Assembly (NCBI GenBank): GCA_026214975.1
Contig: JAOBSW010001122.1
Location: forward strand, 1 to 64,000
Length of the DNA stretch: 64,000 nucleotides
DNA from: Gentiana macrophylla
Taxonomy: Eukaryota > Streptophyta > Magnoliopsida > Gentianales > Gentianaceae
Direction of reading: 5' to 3'
Made by a program: the position numbers and the translations under genes. Shown here piece by piece: positions 32,384 through 44,309 of this stretch. Below the pieces are notes generated by a model. It was not told the origin of the DNA and made no database searches. It saw only the letters and a program-made list of their open reading frames with translations. Position 1 is the stretch's first letter, and every line of letters starts with the position of its first letter.

Positions 32384-35236
32384 TATGTACATATATATTA
32401 TCAAGAACCGTACAACAAATATACTTTATAAAAGATAGCAAAACTCATAAATATCAATAAATAAATAAATGGTGTGAAAGTGTGTTATGTATTTTGTTAT
32501 GCAATAGTTGCTATAGAAATATCATTTTCTTGATAAATTGGAATGATCGATGCTTACGATGAAAATAAATCTCCCATATATTAATAAGTTATTAATGGAC
32601 GTTTTTAATATTAAAAATAAAGCACAAAATAATGACCACGAGCACTTTCAAGTCATCCCCATCATTCAGGTATGCATGCAAGCATCTAATGCACCATTGA
32701 ATAGTTTATTATGATCACTCCTATAACAGATCGAGCCACATGTCACATGTGTATCTACAAAGTAACTAATCATTGGCTTCATATTTAAATAAAGCAAATT
32801 TTTTATATCTCAAATTAACAAGTCCTTTATTACCTGTGACTATAAATTTTCTTTGACTACCAAAAAACTATACATTAATTAGTATTCCGAGATATCTATC
32901 TATATATATATATAAAGAATAGCATATTTAACCTAATTATTCATAATTTAAACCCAAACCCATAAAATAACCCGCCTATTAAATCAACAAAAAAAAAAAA
33001 AAAAATTAAGAAATACCGGCTGTAAAAAAAAAAAAAAAAAAAAAACAATACCAGTCTAGCAAATCAACAGCCGGTAGGTAAGGCTTCTCAACCAATAAAA
33101 TAACACGGAGACGTGTATTCTCAATCAATATCAACAAAATTCAAAAGGCTAAGATTTCTGGAAAGATATAACTAGGAAAAATCAAAATTTGAAGAAAAGG
33201 ATTTATCCTTTATCACCATAGGATGATTGAGTATTATGTATACCACCATACAGGAGGTAGTACGACACCATTCAAGAGAGGAATTTGAAGAAATATCATA
33301 ATACAAAACAGAAGACTATGAATTCATTATTTTATTGATTGAATTAAAATGATACAATACTCTCCTTTATATAGGAGATAAATGAGATAAAAAACTAGAT
33401 TTAAAAATAAATAAACCTAAAGATAGATAAAGATAAATAATGTCACTTAAATAATTTATTTCAACTAAACTTTATCATATATTTCGCTTGAATATCATAT
33501 TTATCTTTACTGTGGATTTCATTCTTTATCTCTAATAAAATTCAGTGCTATATAGCCGGGAAATTGCTCGACAAAGGCGCGGAGTGATCGAGGAATTCAT
33601 TTTAATAGTATAATTAATCTAAACTTTACATATGTATTAAGAAAAACGTACTATATATAATGTGTAATTAAGAAGACACTTTATCATTTAAGCTAAAAAG
33701 GGATTCACGTGATTTAGAAGATAAAAACAAAAGATTATATAAAAAGATGCTGTTTAATGTTTATTGAGGTGCTGACCTGAAATAATTTGTTCTTTTTGGT
33801 TAAAGCAGTCATCATGTGCATGTTTATGTATAATTAAACATATCTTTTTCTTATTTTTATTGATATAGATGCATGCATGTACGAAGAATATTTAAAAGAT
33901 GAAATTTGAAATTTTCAATATTCAATTTTCCCGGGGAAATTGGAATTCAAATCTTTGCATATATCATCCGGATCGAAATAAAATTATTGCATCACATGTT
34001 TGCATCATCATATGCTTTCTCGGTAATTCTTGAATTTTTATTATATACTATGATCACTCGGATAAGAATTTTCTGCAATTGTCAGTCAAATTGGATCGTA
34101 GAATAGTGAAGTGTATGTAACTAGTTGTCCTACAATTAATTAATTATTAGATGCAAATAATTAATTATTTATGGTAAACATATTTAGGGACTAACGATAT
34201 CGACAAAACAATTTACGAATATAGTTTCTCAAAAAAAAAATACGAATATAATTTACATCATTGATCATTAAACGTGTGTGATTCATGCTGCGATATATAA
34301 TATTTTAATTATCTACCTCTCCATCATCTTAAGTTTTTAGAAAGATGATAGTTTAACATGATATCAAAGTATATAATGAATGAGTTCAAAGCTCAAACGG
34401 CGCGATTTCAAGACAATTTTCAAAAAAAAAAAAACCAAATCCATCAGCTATCAGCCACCTCCCCGCCAGCTTATGCTTTTGGAAGAGATGATAGTTTAAC
34501 AATTCAAACCGTCATCATTTTGTTCAAACCAAAAACACTTGAATATTGTGAATGATATGCTTTTTTGAATGAATCAGATGCAAGGACTAGCCAAACGGGT
34601 GGCTGCGTCCATTCGGTTTTATTATCGGTATATCAAAAACCTTATATAATTCAGCCAAACAAAATTAGGTCTTCGATCTATCCACCCCATCCCACCATAC
34701 AAATATAATCTATTAGCCCATCCAACTATCAATTCATGGTTCCGTCCCCGATTAGATGTTCGGAATCTGAGCCCTTCTACAGGCAAACGCCCCATTATAT
34801 TCGCGAAACATTGTACATACAACATTCATCAATTTTCGTACAACTTCATCTCTTCGGTTGGTGTCGTTGTGGCAACATTTATCCAAGGCGCGATCACGAG
34901 AAAATATGGAAATTATGAAAATACATTTTATGAATGTACTTATTAATGTACCAGAAAAAGTTCTCAACGAAAATATCAAAACAAATACAAAAATTACATT
35001 GTTTTCAACGCAGGACGAATTCACCTTTTATTTATCTTGGAGTGTGCATGTAACTCAATGTTTTTTATCCTCCGACATTAATTACTAGAATAGTTTTCTA
35101 AAATCGAAGGTCTTTGAAGTGAGAAATTCTAAGGTGGAGCTAGACCCCCACATTGAGAGACACATATGTGACTAATCTGGACAACACAGTAACTGTGTGG
35201 TCCAGATGAAGCCATATATATATGACTACTTATATG
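32384..35236. other. intergenic, no gene seen
   Basis: AT-rich with A tracts (32990-33045). 33290-33560 has a TATATAGG promoter-like site and may be a degraded LTR, but no ends were found. No coding region recognised. A small hairpin (TCTGGAC...GTCCAGA) is at 35177-35208. Confidence 0.45.
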
Positions 35237-35392
35237 TAGGGACGGACGCAGGATTTAAGGTAAGGAGGGTAATAAAATTTTTAAAGACAAATAAAAATTC
35301 TAAGAGGGCAAATTAACGATATGCTTTGTATATATATTAGTGTAATTTTTTCAGATCGGATGTCCCCTTGATTGTATGTAGCTCCGCCACTG
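35237..35392. mobile_element. hAT MITE, 156 bp
   Basis: Ends TAGGGACGGACGC and GCTCCGCCACTG, with a perfect 8-bp target duplication CTTATATG (35229-35236 and 35393-35400). Confidence 0.88.
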
Positions 35393-35660
35393 CTTATATG
35401 GAAGTGTCCATCTAAGGAAAAATAGGTAATTAATCTGTTTTGCATGAGAAATTAATTAATTAAGCCGACAGGGAAAAGGTTAAATTGCAGAAATAGTTGT
35501 GGGTAAGTGGGAGGGAAAATAATTAAGGTGGTCGTCGTTCAAACTTTCGAAACTCAAGACAATGGTAATGGCTATGGTGTTCCCAACATATTTTGATCTG
35601 CATCTGCAGGCTACCACCTGCTCTTCTACCTCTTAAGCTTAAACAATAAATAAATATGAA

Positions 35661-36591
35661 GGCTCCTGGTATTGCCAGGGCTATAAAATTTTTGCCAAAG
35701 CAGCTTGGTACATTTTATTATTAATTGTCTGTTTTGCCCTCCTGTTAATAAAATTCATCTTATACTGTACATCTTCTTCCCCAAATTATATTTCTTCAAT
35801 GTAAGGAAAAATATCATTCTATTGAAATTTAACAAAACTTCATTTCTTCAACCATGGCTTCGGGCTTCCTGCTTCCGTCTCATTCCCCATTCCTTAACCT
35901 TTTCTTTCGGTACAGTTTTCCTCCCAGATTTGTTCACCTGCTCCCTTTAAGCCCTCTCATTCCATAACTCTGCAACCTCACAACCTCTCCCGTTGATTCA
36001 TGTTTCTGGTAACACTTCATCTTCCTCCTCTTCTCTTTTTCTGGCCAAAAACCTCACCCCACCCCAAAGAAATTTGACCATTTTTTTTTTTTTTTTTTTT
36101 TTTTTTGCTTTTGTTTCTCATTTAAAAAATGTTATTTGAGGACATTACTAATTTTCTGTTTCTTTCCTCAAATTAAAAGCTTTCTGGGTTTATGTGATTG
36201 TGAATGGATGAAATTTGTAGTGAGATTTGAAAAAGAAAAACTCAACATTTGTTGTGAACCCACCAAAGTGCTTCAAGAAGTTCCAGTTAAATATATAAAA
36301 ATGTATATTTATACACACACTAATACTTTTCTGTCAAAGTACATGAGGGGAAAAAATGAAATAGGTGAGGCCGTGAGGGAGTAGGAAATTTGTTGGAGGA
36401 GAAGGCAACGGACCAGTAGATTTAGCCATGATGTTCTGGTTATTTATTTCTCTGGTGAGACTGAGAGGTAAAGAGAGAAGGTGTGCAGAGGAGGAAGAGA
36501 TTGCTTTAAAAAGGGTATAATAGGTAATACAAAAGGAATAGTATTGAATTGCTTTGGCAATAATTTTATAGCCCTGGCCATACCAGGAGCC
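35661..36591. mobile_element. Mutator-type non-autonomous element, possible Pack-MULE
   Basis: Terminal inverted repeats of about 43 bp (GGCTCCTGGTATTGCCAGGG at the left; its near-complement at 36572-36591) are flanked by a perfect 9-bp duplication AAATATGAA (35652-35660 and 36592-36600). A 9-bp duplication is the Mutator hallmark. No MURA transposase is present. Inside are CT-rich, leader-like sequences next to ATGs in both directions: ATGGCTTCGGGC at 35852 (plus strand) and ATGGCTAAATCTACTGG at 36430 (minus strand). These could be pieces of captured genes. Confidence 0.85.
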
Positions 36592-36681
36592 AAATATGAA
36601 GTGGATGATACCCTTCAATAATGGGGTATGCTATCATCCTTTCAATGTGCTGCATTGTGTCACTTCATCATCAATAATATA

Positions 36682-37219
36682 CCATCTCCGTCCCGTAATA
36701 TAGGTTGTGTTTGTTTTGGGTTGGAGTTTTTTTGGAGTTTTTTTTGATAAAGTGATTGAAGTAATGATTAGAAAGTTGAATGGGTAAAATAAAGTATAAT
36801 AATGATTGGTATAGATTATGAAATGATTGGTGAAATAAAGTAGAATAATGAATAAAATAATGGTAAAAAATGTAATAAAGTTGGTAAAGTGAAATGATGA
36901 GAGATGATTTAATATTTTTTATTTGTAGTTGAAGATTTGATTGGTGAGAGAATTGTAAGAAATGATTGGTGATGTGATGTAAAAAAAACACCCAAAAAAA
37001 CTCCGGCCAAAACAAACGGAGCCATAGGGTTTTTTAGTTTTTATTTTTATTTTTCTCAGGAATTTTTTACATCTCAATACAATATTAAATGCATTATTTT
37101 CACGTTCAAATTAAACATTGCAATATTATTAATCGATCACCCTTAAAAAGTAACTTATTTATTAGGTTTTTTAAATTGTGGGAAATTTCTAAAACCCTTG
37201 TACTATGGGACGGAGGGAG
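36682..37219. mobile_element. Stowaway-like MITE interrupted by another MITE
   Basis: Left end CCATCTCCGTCCCGTAATAT and right end CTATGGGACGGAGGGAG with TA on both sides (36680-36681, 37220-37221). The element is split by the insertion at 36703-37023. Confidence 0.75.
36703..37023. mobile_element. Tourist-like MITE nested in the Stowaway-like MITE
   Basis: Inverted ends GGTTGTGTTTGTTTTGG and CCAAAACAAACGGAGCC with 3-bp flanks ATA on both sides (36700-36702, 37024-37026), as for PIF/Harbinger MITEs. The inside has repeated GTAATGATTGG/AAATAAAGTA motifs. Confidence 0.7.
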
Positions 37220-37221
37220 TA

Positions 37222-37861
37222 CAAAGAATATATATAGTATTCCTCTATTAATTAATGTTCCATTACATTACATTATGTTCACTTGATCAATATATGCTAC
37301 ATTAAGTCATTTCATCAATAATGTGCTTTTAATAATTAATATACCATCACAAAAAAGAGTGAATTTATCAATATTCATATGTGTAATCCTCAAAAAATAT
37401 TCATATGTGTATGATATGAAAATAAATGAGTGGTCTCCACAATCCGTAGGGTAAAATTTACTATTCAAAATGTAAACTGTATCACGAGCAATGATAGAAA
37501 CATGGATTCATAATGAGATTGACACCAATAAACAGTAATAAAAAATAATTTATGATCAATAATATTTAAAGTTTGAATTGAAGCAATTCATATGGTGGTC
37601 ACATGCTGTTGGACTCCACAAAAACACATGGAAAATGAATGTGATGATAACGTGAGAATTATTATGGTTTTACTGTATAGTGTTGATGTAGGTCACAAAT
37701 GTAAAATTTCACTATACAATTAATGAGTGATTTTTAGACATACAGTCACTTCGCGGGGATCAAAGTTCGCTTGTAGAGTAATCAGAAACATGCCGTTTTT
37801 ATTCAGGATAAAAATTGTGTGGTTCATTACTCCACAAATTATTTTACCCTACGTGGAGTAC
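37222..37861. other. intergenic, nothing recognised
   Basis: AT-rich, no gene or element ends. Confidence 0.45.
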
Positions 37862-38118
37862 CACTACTAGAATTTTCAGGATTTCCGACGTGAAGATTCG
37901 TCGGAAATTTGTAGGAAATTCAATTTTCCGACAAAATTCCGACGAAATGAGCATCGTGGGAAAAATGGCCGTTGGAAAACGATTCTGACGAGTTTTGCGA
38001 CGAAATTTGCGATGCGTTTTTCCGACAAAATTTCCGACGCATTTTTCCCACAAAATTCCGACATAAGTTTGCTACCGACAAGCAAAATTCGTCGGAAATT
38101 CCGAAAATTCTAGTAGTG
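37862..38118. mobile_element. CACTA-type MITE, 257 bp
   Basis: Perfect 17-base inverted ends starting CACTACTAGAATTTTC. The body is filled with TTCCGACGAA/TTCGTCGGAA motifs in both directions, like the subterminal repeats bound by CACTA transposases. No matching 3-bp target duplication was found. Confidence 0.82.
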
Positions 38119-38711
38119 AGTGATTAACTAAAAATTAATTTCCCGAAAAACTTCTACAAACTCATAAATTCGGAATGGTAGAAATCCTACCAGGGATGTA
38201 CGTAAACAATCTGATCTGAATCAAGTATTTACTTATCGAGTTGAGCAACCCTTTATAATAGTGATGATTGAACTTGGTTCGAGTTTGTTTGAGTAGAAAC
38301 AAATTGATTGATATCGGTTCGATTAAGTTCTAATTATACTCAAATTTAACTTGATTATGCTCGGCAAACTTGTGAGTACTTTCGAGCTCGAGCTCGAAAA
38401 AATCTTAAGCTTTATGGTGGTCATGCTTTGTGGAACAATAAATCATTTTAATGAATTAATTTCATCCTCATGGCCAACGAATTCAACAACATGCGCCAGT
38501 GAGTTTTTGACATTGGACCCGATATTAAATTACTAATATATCAATATTAGTAATTTAAAGAACATATTTACAAAAAAAAATCATAAAACATAAAAAAAAA
38601 TTTATGTTGTGATAATGTAAGTGCATGATCCCTTTGTTCAGAATCCTGTGTGTTTCATGCTAGCACGATACATATAGAAATAGATGTATATTTTATAAGT
38701 AATCGGACAAC
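38119..38711. other. intergenic, nothing definite
   Basis: 38200-38400 carries the GAGCTCG/TCGAGTT motifs of the 28395-29060 type. Confidence 0.4.
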
Positions 38712-39480
38712 TTGATGTTAAATATATTCTCTAGCTTGTAATCAGCTAGCCGATTGTTTTACGAAACCTCTAGCAAGTGCTTATTTTTATTATGGGCCAA
38801 ACTCAGTGTTGAACATTATGTATTTCGTTTGAAGGGGATGTTGAAGAAGAAAAGCCAAGCCAAGCCGGTTGAGGAGGTGAGCGTAGGCTAGCTAAGGAGG
38901 TGAGCGTATGAAGTCAAGCCAAGCCGGTTGAGTGGTTCATTCAGCGGACACTTGTCATTTTCTTAGGACGGCCTAGTCATTTCATGCATTAAATGATGTA
39001 ATGCCAACTAAGTGTTAAGTTTTCTTACGTAATTTTCATACGTTTACGCAGAAAACAGTATGTAATCTATGTACGTTTGCGGCAGAGAATGAGTGGATCA
39101 TTGGAGGTAGCTTTATTTGAGTTTCTTTTTCAATATATTATAACTTGACACTTATGTTCATACGTGTATATGTAATAAACGATATGATCCACATATATAA
39201 CTAATTTAACATGTATAACATAATTAATTTGTTTGTATGATGATGTGAAGACAAACTGTGTTTAACATTCATGGCAGCTTCTTGAAACATAGATTTTCTT
39301 TAGCAAAGTAATCAAATGTTGCACAGTTTGGGTTTGAGATCTTCTTAAACATTCTTTATAACTTTCTCTAATTTAAGCAATTGTATGAATACATGATAAA
39401 TGTCAAAATATTAAATTATTTTAAATGCATAATATGGAAATTGTATGTCAAATACTAAAAAGAGTTTGCTACTCTCCTGA
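38712..39480 (+). mobile_element. copia 3' end and LTR, repeat unit 1
   Basis: Reads QLADCFTKPLASA, the typical last residues of a copia polyprotein, then a stop, a purine tract (GAAGGGGA) and an LTR start TGTTGAAG at 38839. Homologous units follow at 42365 and 43400. The units share not only the LTR but also the following flank (TGGAAATTGTATGTC...GCTACT). Confidence 0.7.
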
Positions 39481-39568
39481 AACAATTCAGTCCTACTGAT
39501 TTTTATTTTTTATATTCTTTATTTTTTGGTTTTTTGGTTTTTTGGTTACACAAACATATAGTTATATC

Positions 39569-42364
39569 CTAAAAAAAAAAAAGCATAAAGTTGAACAAAA
39601 AAAAACACCTATCACCCTTTTTGACCCCTTTTGGCTTCATGACCCAGAATCTACCTTGATTTCTGAGGACCTTTGGAATAGCTTCCACCACACCACAGCT
39701 TCTGATATTGCCACTGGCATCAGACAGGTCAAGGAAGGGCTAAGGAATTGGAGCAAGCAAAAATACGGGAACCTCTCTAGTCTTGTCAAGGCAAAAGAAG
39801 ATCTCCTAATCTCAATCCAGCAAAACCCCAAACTAGATGTGCAGCTCCTTAATGCATGAAATTGAGGTCCTATTAAATATGAAGGATGAATACTGGAAAC
39901 AAAGAAGTAGGTGTAACTGGCTGAAGCATGGAGATAGGAACACAACCTACTTTCACAAAAAAGCATCTAGAAGGCTAGAGAAAAACACTGTGAAAGAGCT
40001 GTTTACGGACAATGGAGAGAAGCTCACAGAACCTGATGATCTGCTAAACCACACAAGATGCTTTTACTATAACCTCTTTTCTTCTAATGCAGGTGCTACT
40101 AATCAGGGATATTTTGCGGAAATCCTTAACCAGCTTCCCTTCAACAAGATCACAAGTCATGAGATTGATTTCCTCTCCATGCCATACACTGAAGCTGATA
40201 TTTCCAAGGCCCTCAAGCAAATCCCAGGAAAGAAAAGTCCTGGACCCGATGGAATGCAATGTATTTTTCTAAAGAAGCACTGGCACATCTATCAGCATGA
40301 TATGGTTCCTTTCATTTGAACAATGGCACCGACCTTAATGCAATCAACGACACCATAATTTCCCTTGTTCCCAAAATACCTAATGCATACCACCTCAAAG
40401 ATTTTAGACCTATCTCTCTTAGTATCTCCTTTAGTAATACCATCTATAAGCTCATTGCATCCCCTGGATATGGCGCAGTGGTGAAGACATGGGTGTTGTA
40501 GTGACCGCCTGACTATGTTTCGGAGGTCGGCGGTTCGATTCCGTAATGGGGTTGATTTGCGATTGATAACACCCTTCAGTGCAGTGGTCGACCAGGCAGC
40601 CCATGTTGGAGCTACTAGGTTACCTGATTAACCTCGCCTCGCATTCCTATGGGATCGGGGGCGAGGGGGCCCTCACGGTTAGGGTTTAACCGTTTTTTTT
40701 ATAAGCTCATTGCCAAAATCCTAGCCAACAGACTCAAAAAAACCCTTCCCTCTGTTATTGACCCCGCCCAAAGTGCTTTTCTCAAAAGCAGGCTCATCAC
40801 TGATAATGTCATTGCAGCATTTGAATCTTTCCACACCCTCAACTCTCCTTCCAGAACTAGCAAAAACCTTATGGCCATCAAACTTGACATGATGAAAGCC
40901 TTTGACAGGATAGAATGTGATTATCTTAAAGGTGTCATAATTAGAATGGATTTCCCCTAGCCTTTCATAAACTTAATTATGAACTGCGTAACCTCTGTAA
41001 AATATCAAGTCAAACTAAATTGCCAACTTACCAGCCCATTTTCTCCCTTCAGAGGAATTAGACAAGGGGACCCTCTCTCCCCCTTTCTTTTTATTCTCTC
41101 TTCTGAAGGTTTAACTGCCCTCATTAAACACTCAATCCTTGGTGGAAATCTTATACCCTTCAGATTTGGTACCACGGGCCCTTACCTTTCTTACCTCTTT
41201 TTTGCAGATGACTGCATTCTTTTTTGTCAAGCCACTCAATCTAATCTTTGAGGAGTTGGCGAATTCTATCCATCTATGAGTGCTTGTCGGTCGAAAGTTA
41301 ATCTCCATAAATCCAATGCCTATTTCTCAAAAGCAATTTGGATAATGGAACCAAGAATGACATTCAGCAGATTCTCTCAATCCCTCCAGGTGCTCCAAAT
41401 GGTAAGTATCTTGGACTCCCCTTCTTAATTGGGCGTTCCAAGTATGATGTTTTCAAATACATAAAAGACAGGGTCTGGAAAAAACTCAATAGTTGGAAGT
41501 CTATGTATCTTACTGAAGCAGGGAAAGAGATCCTAATCAAGAGTGTCATTCAAGCTATCCCGGTCTACACTATGCAATGCTTCCAACTCCCTAAAAAGCT
41601 GCTTAATGAGATCATTCAAATGGTTAGAGACTTCTGGTGGAATCACAATTCTGGGAAAAAACCAGTTGCCTGGATATCTTGGGAACACATTTGCAAGCCT
41701 AAAAATCAGGGTGGGTTGGGGCTAAAAAATCTGGAGATTTTCAGCAATGTTCTACTAGCTAAGCAGAGTTGGAGGATTATGATTAATCCACACTCCAATG
41801 TTGCTGGAAACTTGAAAGCAAAATATCACAGAAGGACTCACTTTTTGGAGGCAACACCAAAGCAATGATCCTCCTTTATCTGGAGAAGCATCTGCAAGGG
41901 TAAAGACCTACTCAAATTGGGGCAAAAATGGACTATTGGAACAAGAGAACATATCAACATATGGGAAGACCCGTGGCTACCCACTGAACCTTCTTTCATG
42001 GTCTCTTCTTGGAACCAAAACCCTAACTATACAATAGTTGATCAACTGATCACTAACCATTCCTGGAATACCACTCTCATTAACCAACTCCTATTGCCCT
42101 TTGAAGCTGAAGCAATCAACACCATTCCCTTAGAACAAACCAACTCCCATGACAGATTACTATGGCACTACATCTCTAAGGGCATCTAAGGAGACTGGGG
42201 AACCTTTTACCACTACCCTTCAAAAGAAAACTTGGAATTACCTATGGTCTACTGGAATCCCTCAAAAAATCAAGAACTTCCTATGGAGAGCAGCCACTTC
42301 CTCTTTGCCAATGGGGAAGAACTTGAAAGCCAGAAATATCTCTGATGGTGCTAGCTTGGCAGCT
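39569..42364 (+). mobile_element. LINE (L1-type) reverse transcriptase fragment, decayed
   Basis: Begins at the endonuclease/RT junction (FDPFWLHDPES) and runs through RT motifs in several frames: KSPGPDGM (about 40230), DFRPISL (about 40403), LDMMKAFDRIE (about 40890), RQGDPLSPFLF (about 41070), FADD (about 41205) and GKYLGLPF (about 41405). It continues into the post-RT zinc-ribbon part (LWSTGIPQKIKNFLWRA, about 42250). The endonuclease, RNase H and poly(A) end are missing. At least four frame breaks. It is interrupted by a SINE at 40459-40700. Confidence 0.88.
40459..40700 (+). mobile_element. tRNA-derived SINE with poly(T) tail
   Basis: Flanked by a perfect 13-bp duplication ATAAGCTCATTGC (40446-40458 and 40701-40713). 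The head has an A-box (TGGCGCAGTGGTG) and a B-box (GCGGTTCGATTCC), so it is tRNA-derived. The tail is T8 rather than poly(A), a feature of some plant SINE families. It sits inside the LINE reverse transcriptase and splits it. Confidence 0.92.
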
Positions 42365-43380
42365 TGATGTTAAACTTAAATATATTCCCTCATGTGATTA
42401 ACTAGCAGTTTGTCTTACAAAATCCTAACATGTGTTAAATTATACCACTCTGGATCAAACTAAATATTGAACAATTAATCTACATTTCGTTTGAAGGGGG
42501 AAGTTGAGAAAAAAAAAACATCAGCTAGGAGCCGAGCCTAGAAGTCAAGCCAAGACGGTTGAATAGCTCAGTGAGTAGACAGTTGTCACTTTTCTAGATC
42601 TAGTCGTTTCATGCATTATATGATGTAATGCACCTGGTTGTTTACTTTTCTTACACAAAAAGTAGTAAGTAATCTTTGTACTTTCAGAAACAATGGTATA
42701 TAATCTTTGTACGTTTTCGACTGCGACAGAGAGTGAATCATTGGAGCTTTATTTCAGTTTCTTTTTCATGACTAGAATTAGACTTAGAGCATTAAATTAT
42801 AACTTGACTCTTATGTTCATACATGTATATTTAATCAACGGTATACGATCTATAATTATAACTAATTTAACATATATAACATAATTAATCGTGTGTGTGA
42901 CATTCCTAGGAAGATCAAGAAGATTTCATGCCATAGATTTTGTGCATCTTATATTGAGTTTATATGCATAATATGGAAATGAGAGAATTGGCTATATAGC
43001 CTTTTTTCAACAAATTCTTGGCTGTGTTTTTTTCCGTTTTTTTGACCGCGATTTTCTCAATTTTTTTTCACAAATGTGCACGATCTTAAGGTCCTCAAAT
43101 CCCCTATAGGGTTCCCCCTTCCCAATTAGGGTTTAGTTTGGTTCAAAAAACACCTAAAACGCGAAGATTTAGAGGCTTCAAAAAGACTGTTTACACCATT
43201 TCTGAACAAAAAAGACTATATCCCCAAGATTTGTGGTCAAACACCCTTTTTAACCTTAAGCCCCGAAATGGAAATTGTATGTCGACTACTAAGAGCTTGC
43301 TACTTTTCTGAAACATTTTAGCGATCCTCAATTGTTTTTGTTACATAGACATAAAGTTTAAACATCACCGTGTATACAAT
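42365..43380 (+). mobile_element. copia 3' end and LTR, repeat unit 2
   Basis: Degenerate copy of unit 1: CAGTTTGTCTTACAAAATCC (pol end), TTTCGTTTGAAGGGGGAAG at 42486-42504, and GTACGTTTTCGACTGCGACAGAGAGTG further on. The flank CGAAATGGAAATTGTATGTC at 43265 matches unit 1 at about 39435. Confidence 0.65.
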
Positions 43381-43399
43381 AAATATCGTAAACTGAGTT

Positions 43400-43824
43400 G
43401 AGGAAAAACTCAATGTTGAACAATATATATTTCGTTTGAGGCGGATACTGAGGAAAAACCATTAGCTCGTTAGGTAAGGAGTTGAGCCTATGAAGTCAAG
43501 CCAAGCCAGTTGAGTATCCTACTGTGTAGACAGTTGTCACTTTTCTAAACCTAGTCGTTTCATGCAGTAAATGATGTAATGACACGTTGCTGTTAAGTTT
43601 TCTTACACAAAATGTAGTATGCAATCTTTGTACGTTTATGCACAAAACACCGTGTAACCTCTGTACGTTTGTGGCAAAAAATGAATGGATCATTAGAGCG
43701 TTATGTTAATCTCTTCACCTACACGTCACTAAATTTTACTTGGAGCATTGAATTGTAACTTGAGAGTTATGTTCACTCATGTATATTTAATAAACGATAT
43801 ACGATCTATAGGCTTGGCTAATTT

Positions 43825-43899
<75 letters not shown>

Positions 43900-44080
43900 C
43901 CTAATTAATTTGCTCGTATGATGATGTTAAAACTAAAATGTGCATGACATTCCTAGCAACCTATTGAATCTTGGATTTGCATAGCAAAGTGATCAAATGT
44001 TGAGCAAATTGGGTTTGAGATCTTCTTTTTGTTTCTGGGTTTGAGATCTCCTTTTAAAGAGATAATATATTTAATCCACA
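43400..44080 (+). mobile_element. copia 3' end and LTR, repeat unit 3
   Basis: Third copy, starting CTCAATGTTGAACAATATATATTTCGTTTGAGG, followed by the same LTR blocks (TGAAGTCAAGCCAAGCC, GTTTCATGCA.TAAATGATGTAATG). It includes a long (TA)n expansion. Confidence 0.65.
43827..43899. repeat. (TA)n microsatellite
   Basis: About 36 TA units inside LTR unit 3. Units 1 and 2 have only short AT runs at the same place. Confidence 0.97.
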
Positions 44081-44309
44081 GATTTCGTGTATCATAAATT
44101 GTGTTTAATGAAGATTTAATTATAATAATCTATATATGATTTTTCATTAAAAGGAATAACCAAAACTATATTTTAATTTGAAATAAAATAGGAACAATTG
44201 TATAAGCCCCTTGCACGTCAAAATCACGGGTTGTATCGCATATTATGCTATACTTACATAAATTATACTATATGTTATGTTTAATATTGTTATAAAATTT
44301 AGCACAGGG

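Noticed and set aside
33290..33560. Possible solo LTR with TATATAGG
   Set aside because: No inverted ends or target duplication found.
35705..35950. 81-codon frame and the ATG at 35852 as a host gene
   Set aside because: Lies entirely inside a Mutator-type element and has no recognised domain; at most a captured fragment.
36671..37015. 114-codon frame rich in His/Tyr/Phe
   Set aside because: Low-complexity translation of the nested Tourist-like MITE.
40459..40560. tRNA gene candidate (A- and B-box)
   Set aside because: No complete cloverleaf; it is the head of a SINE with a 13-bp duplication.
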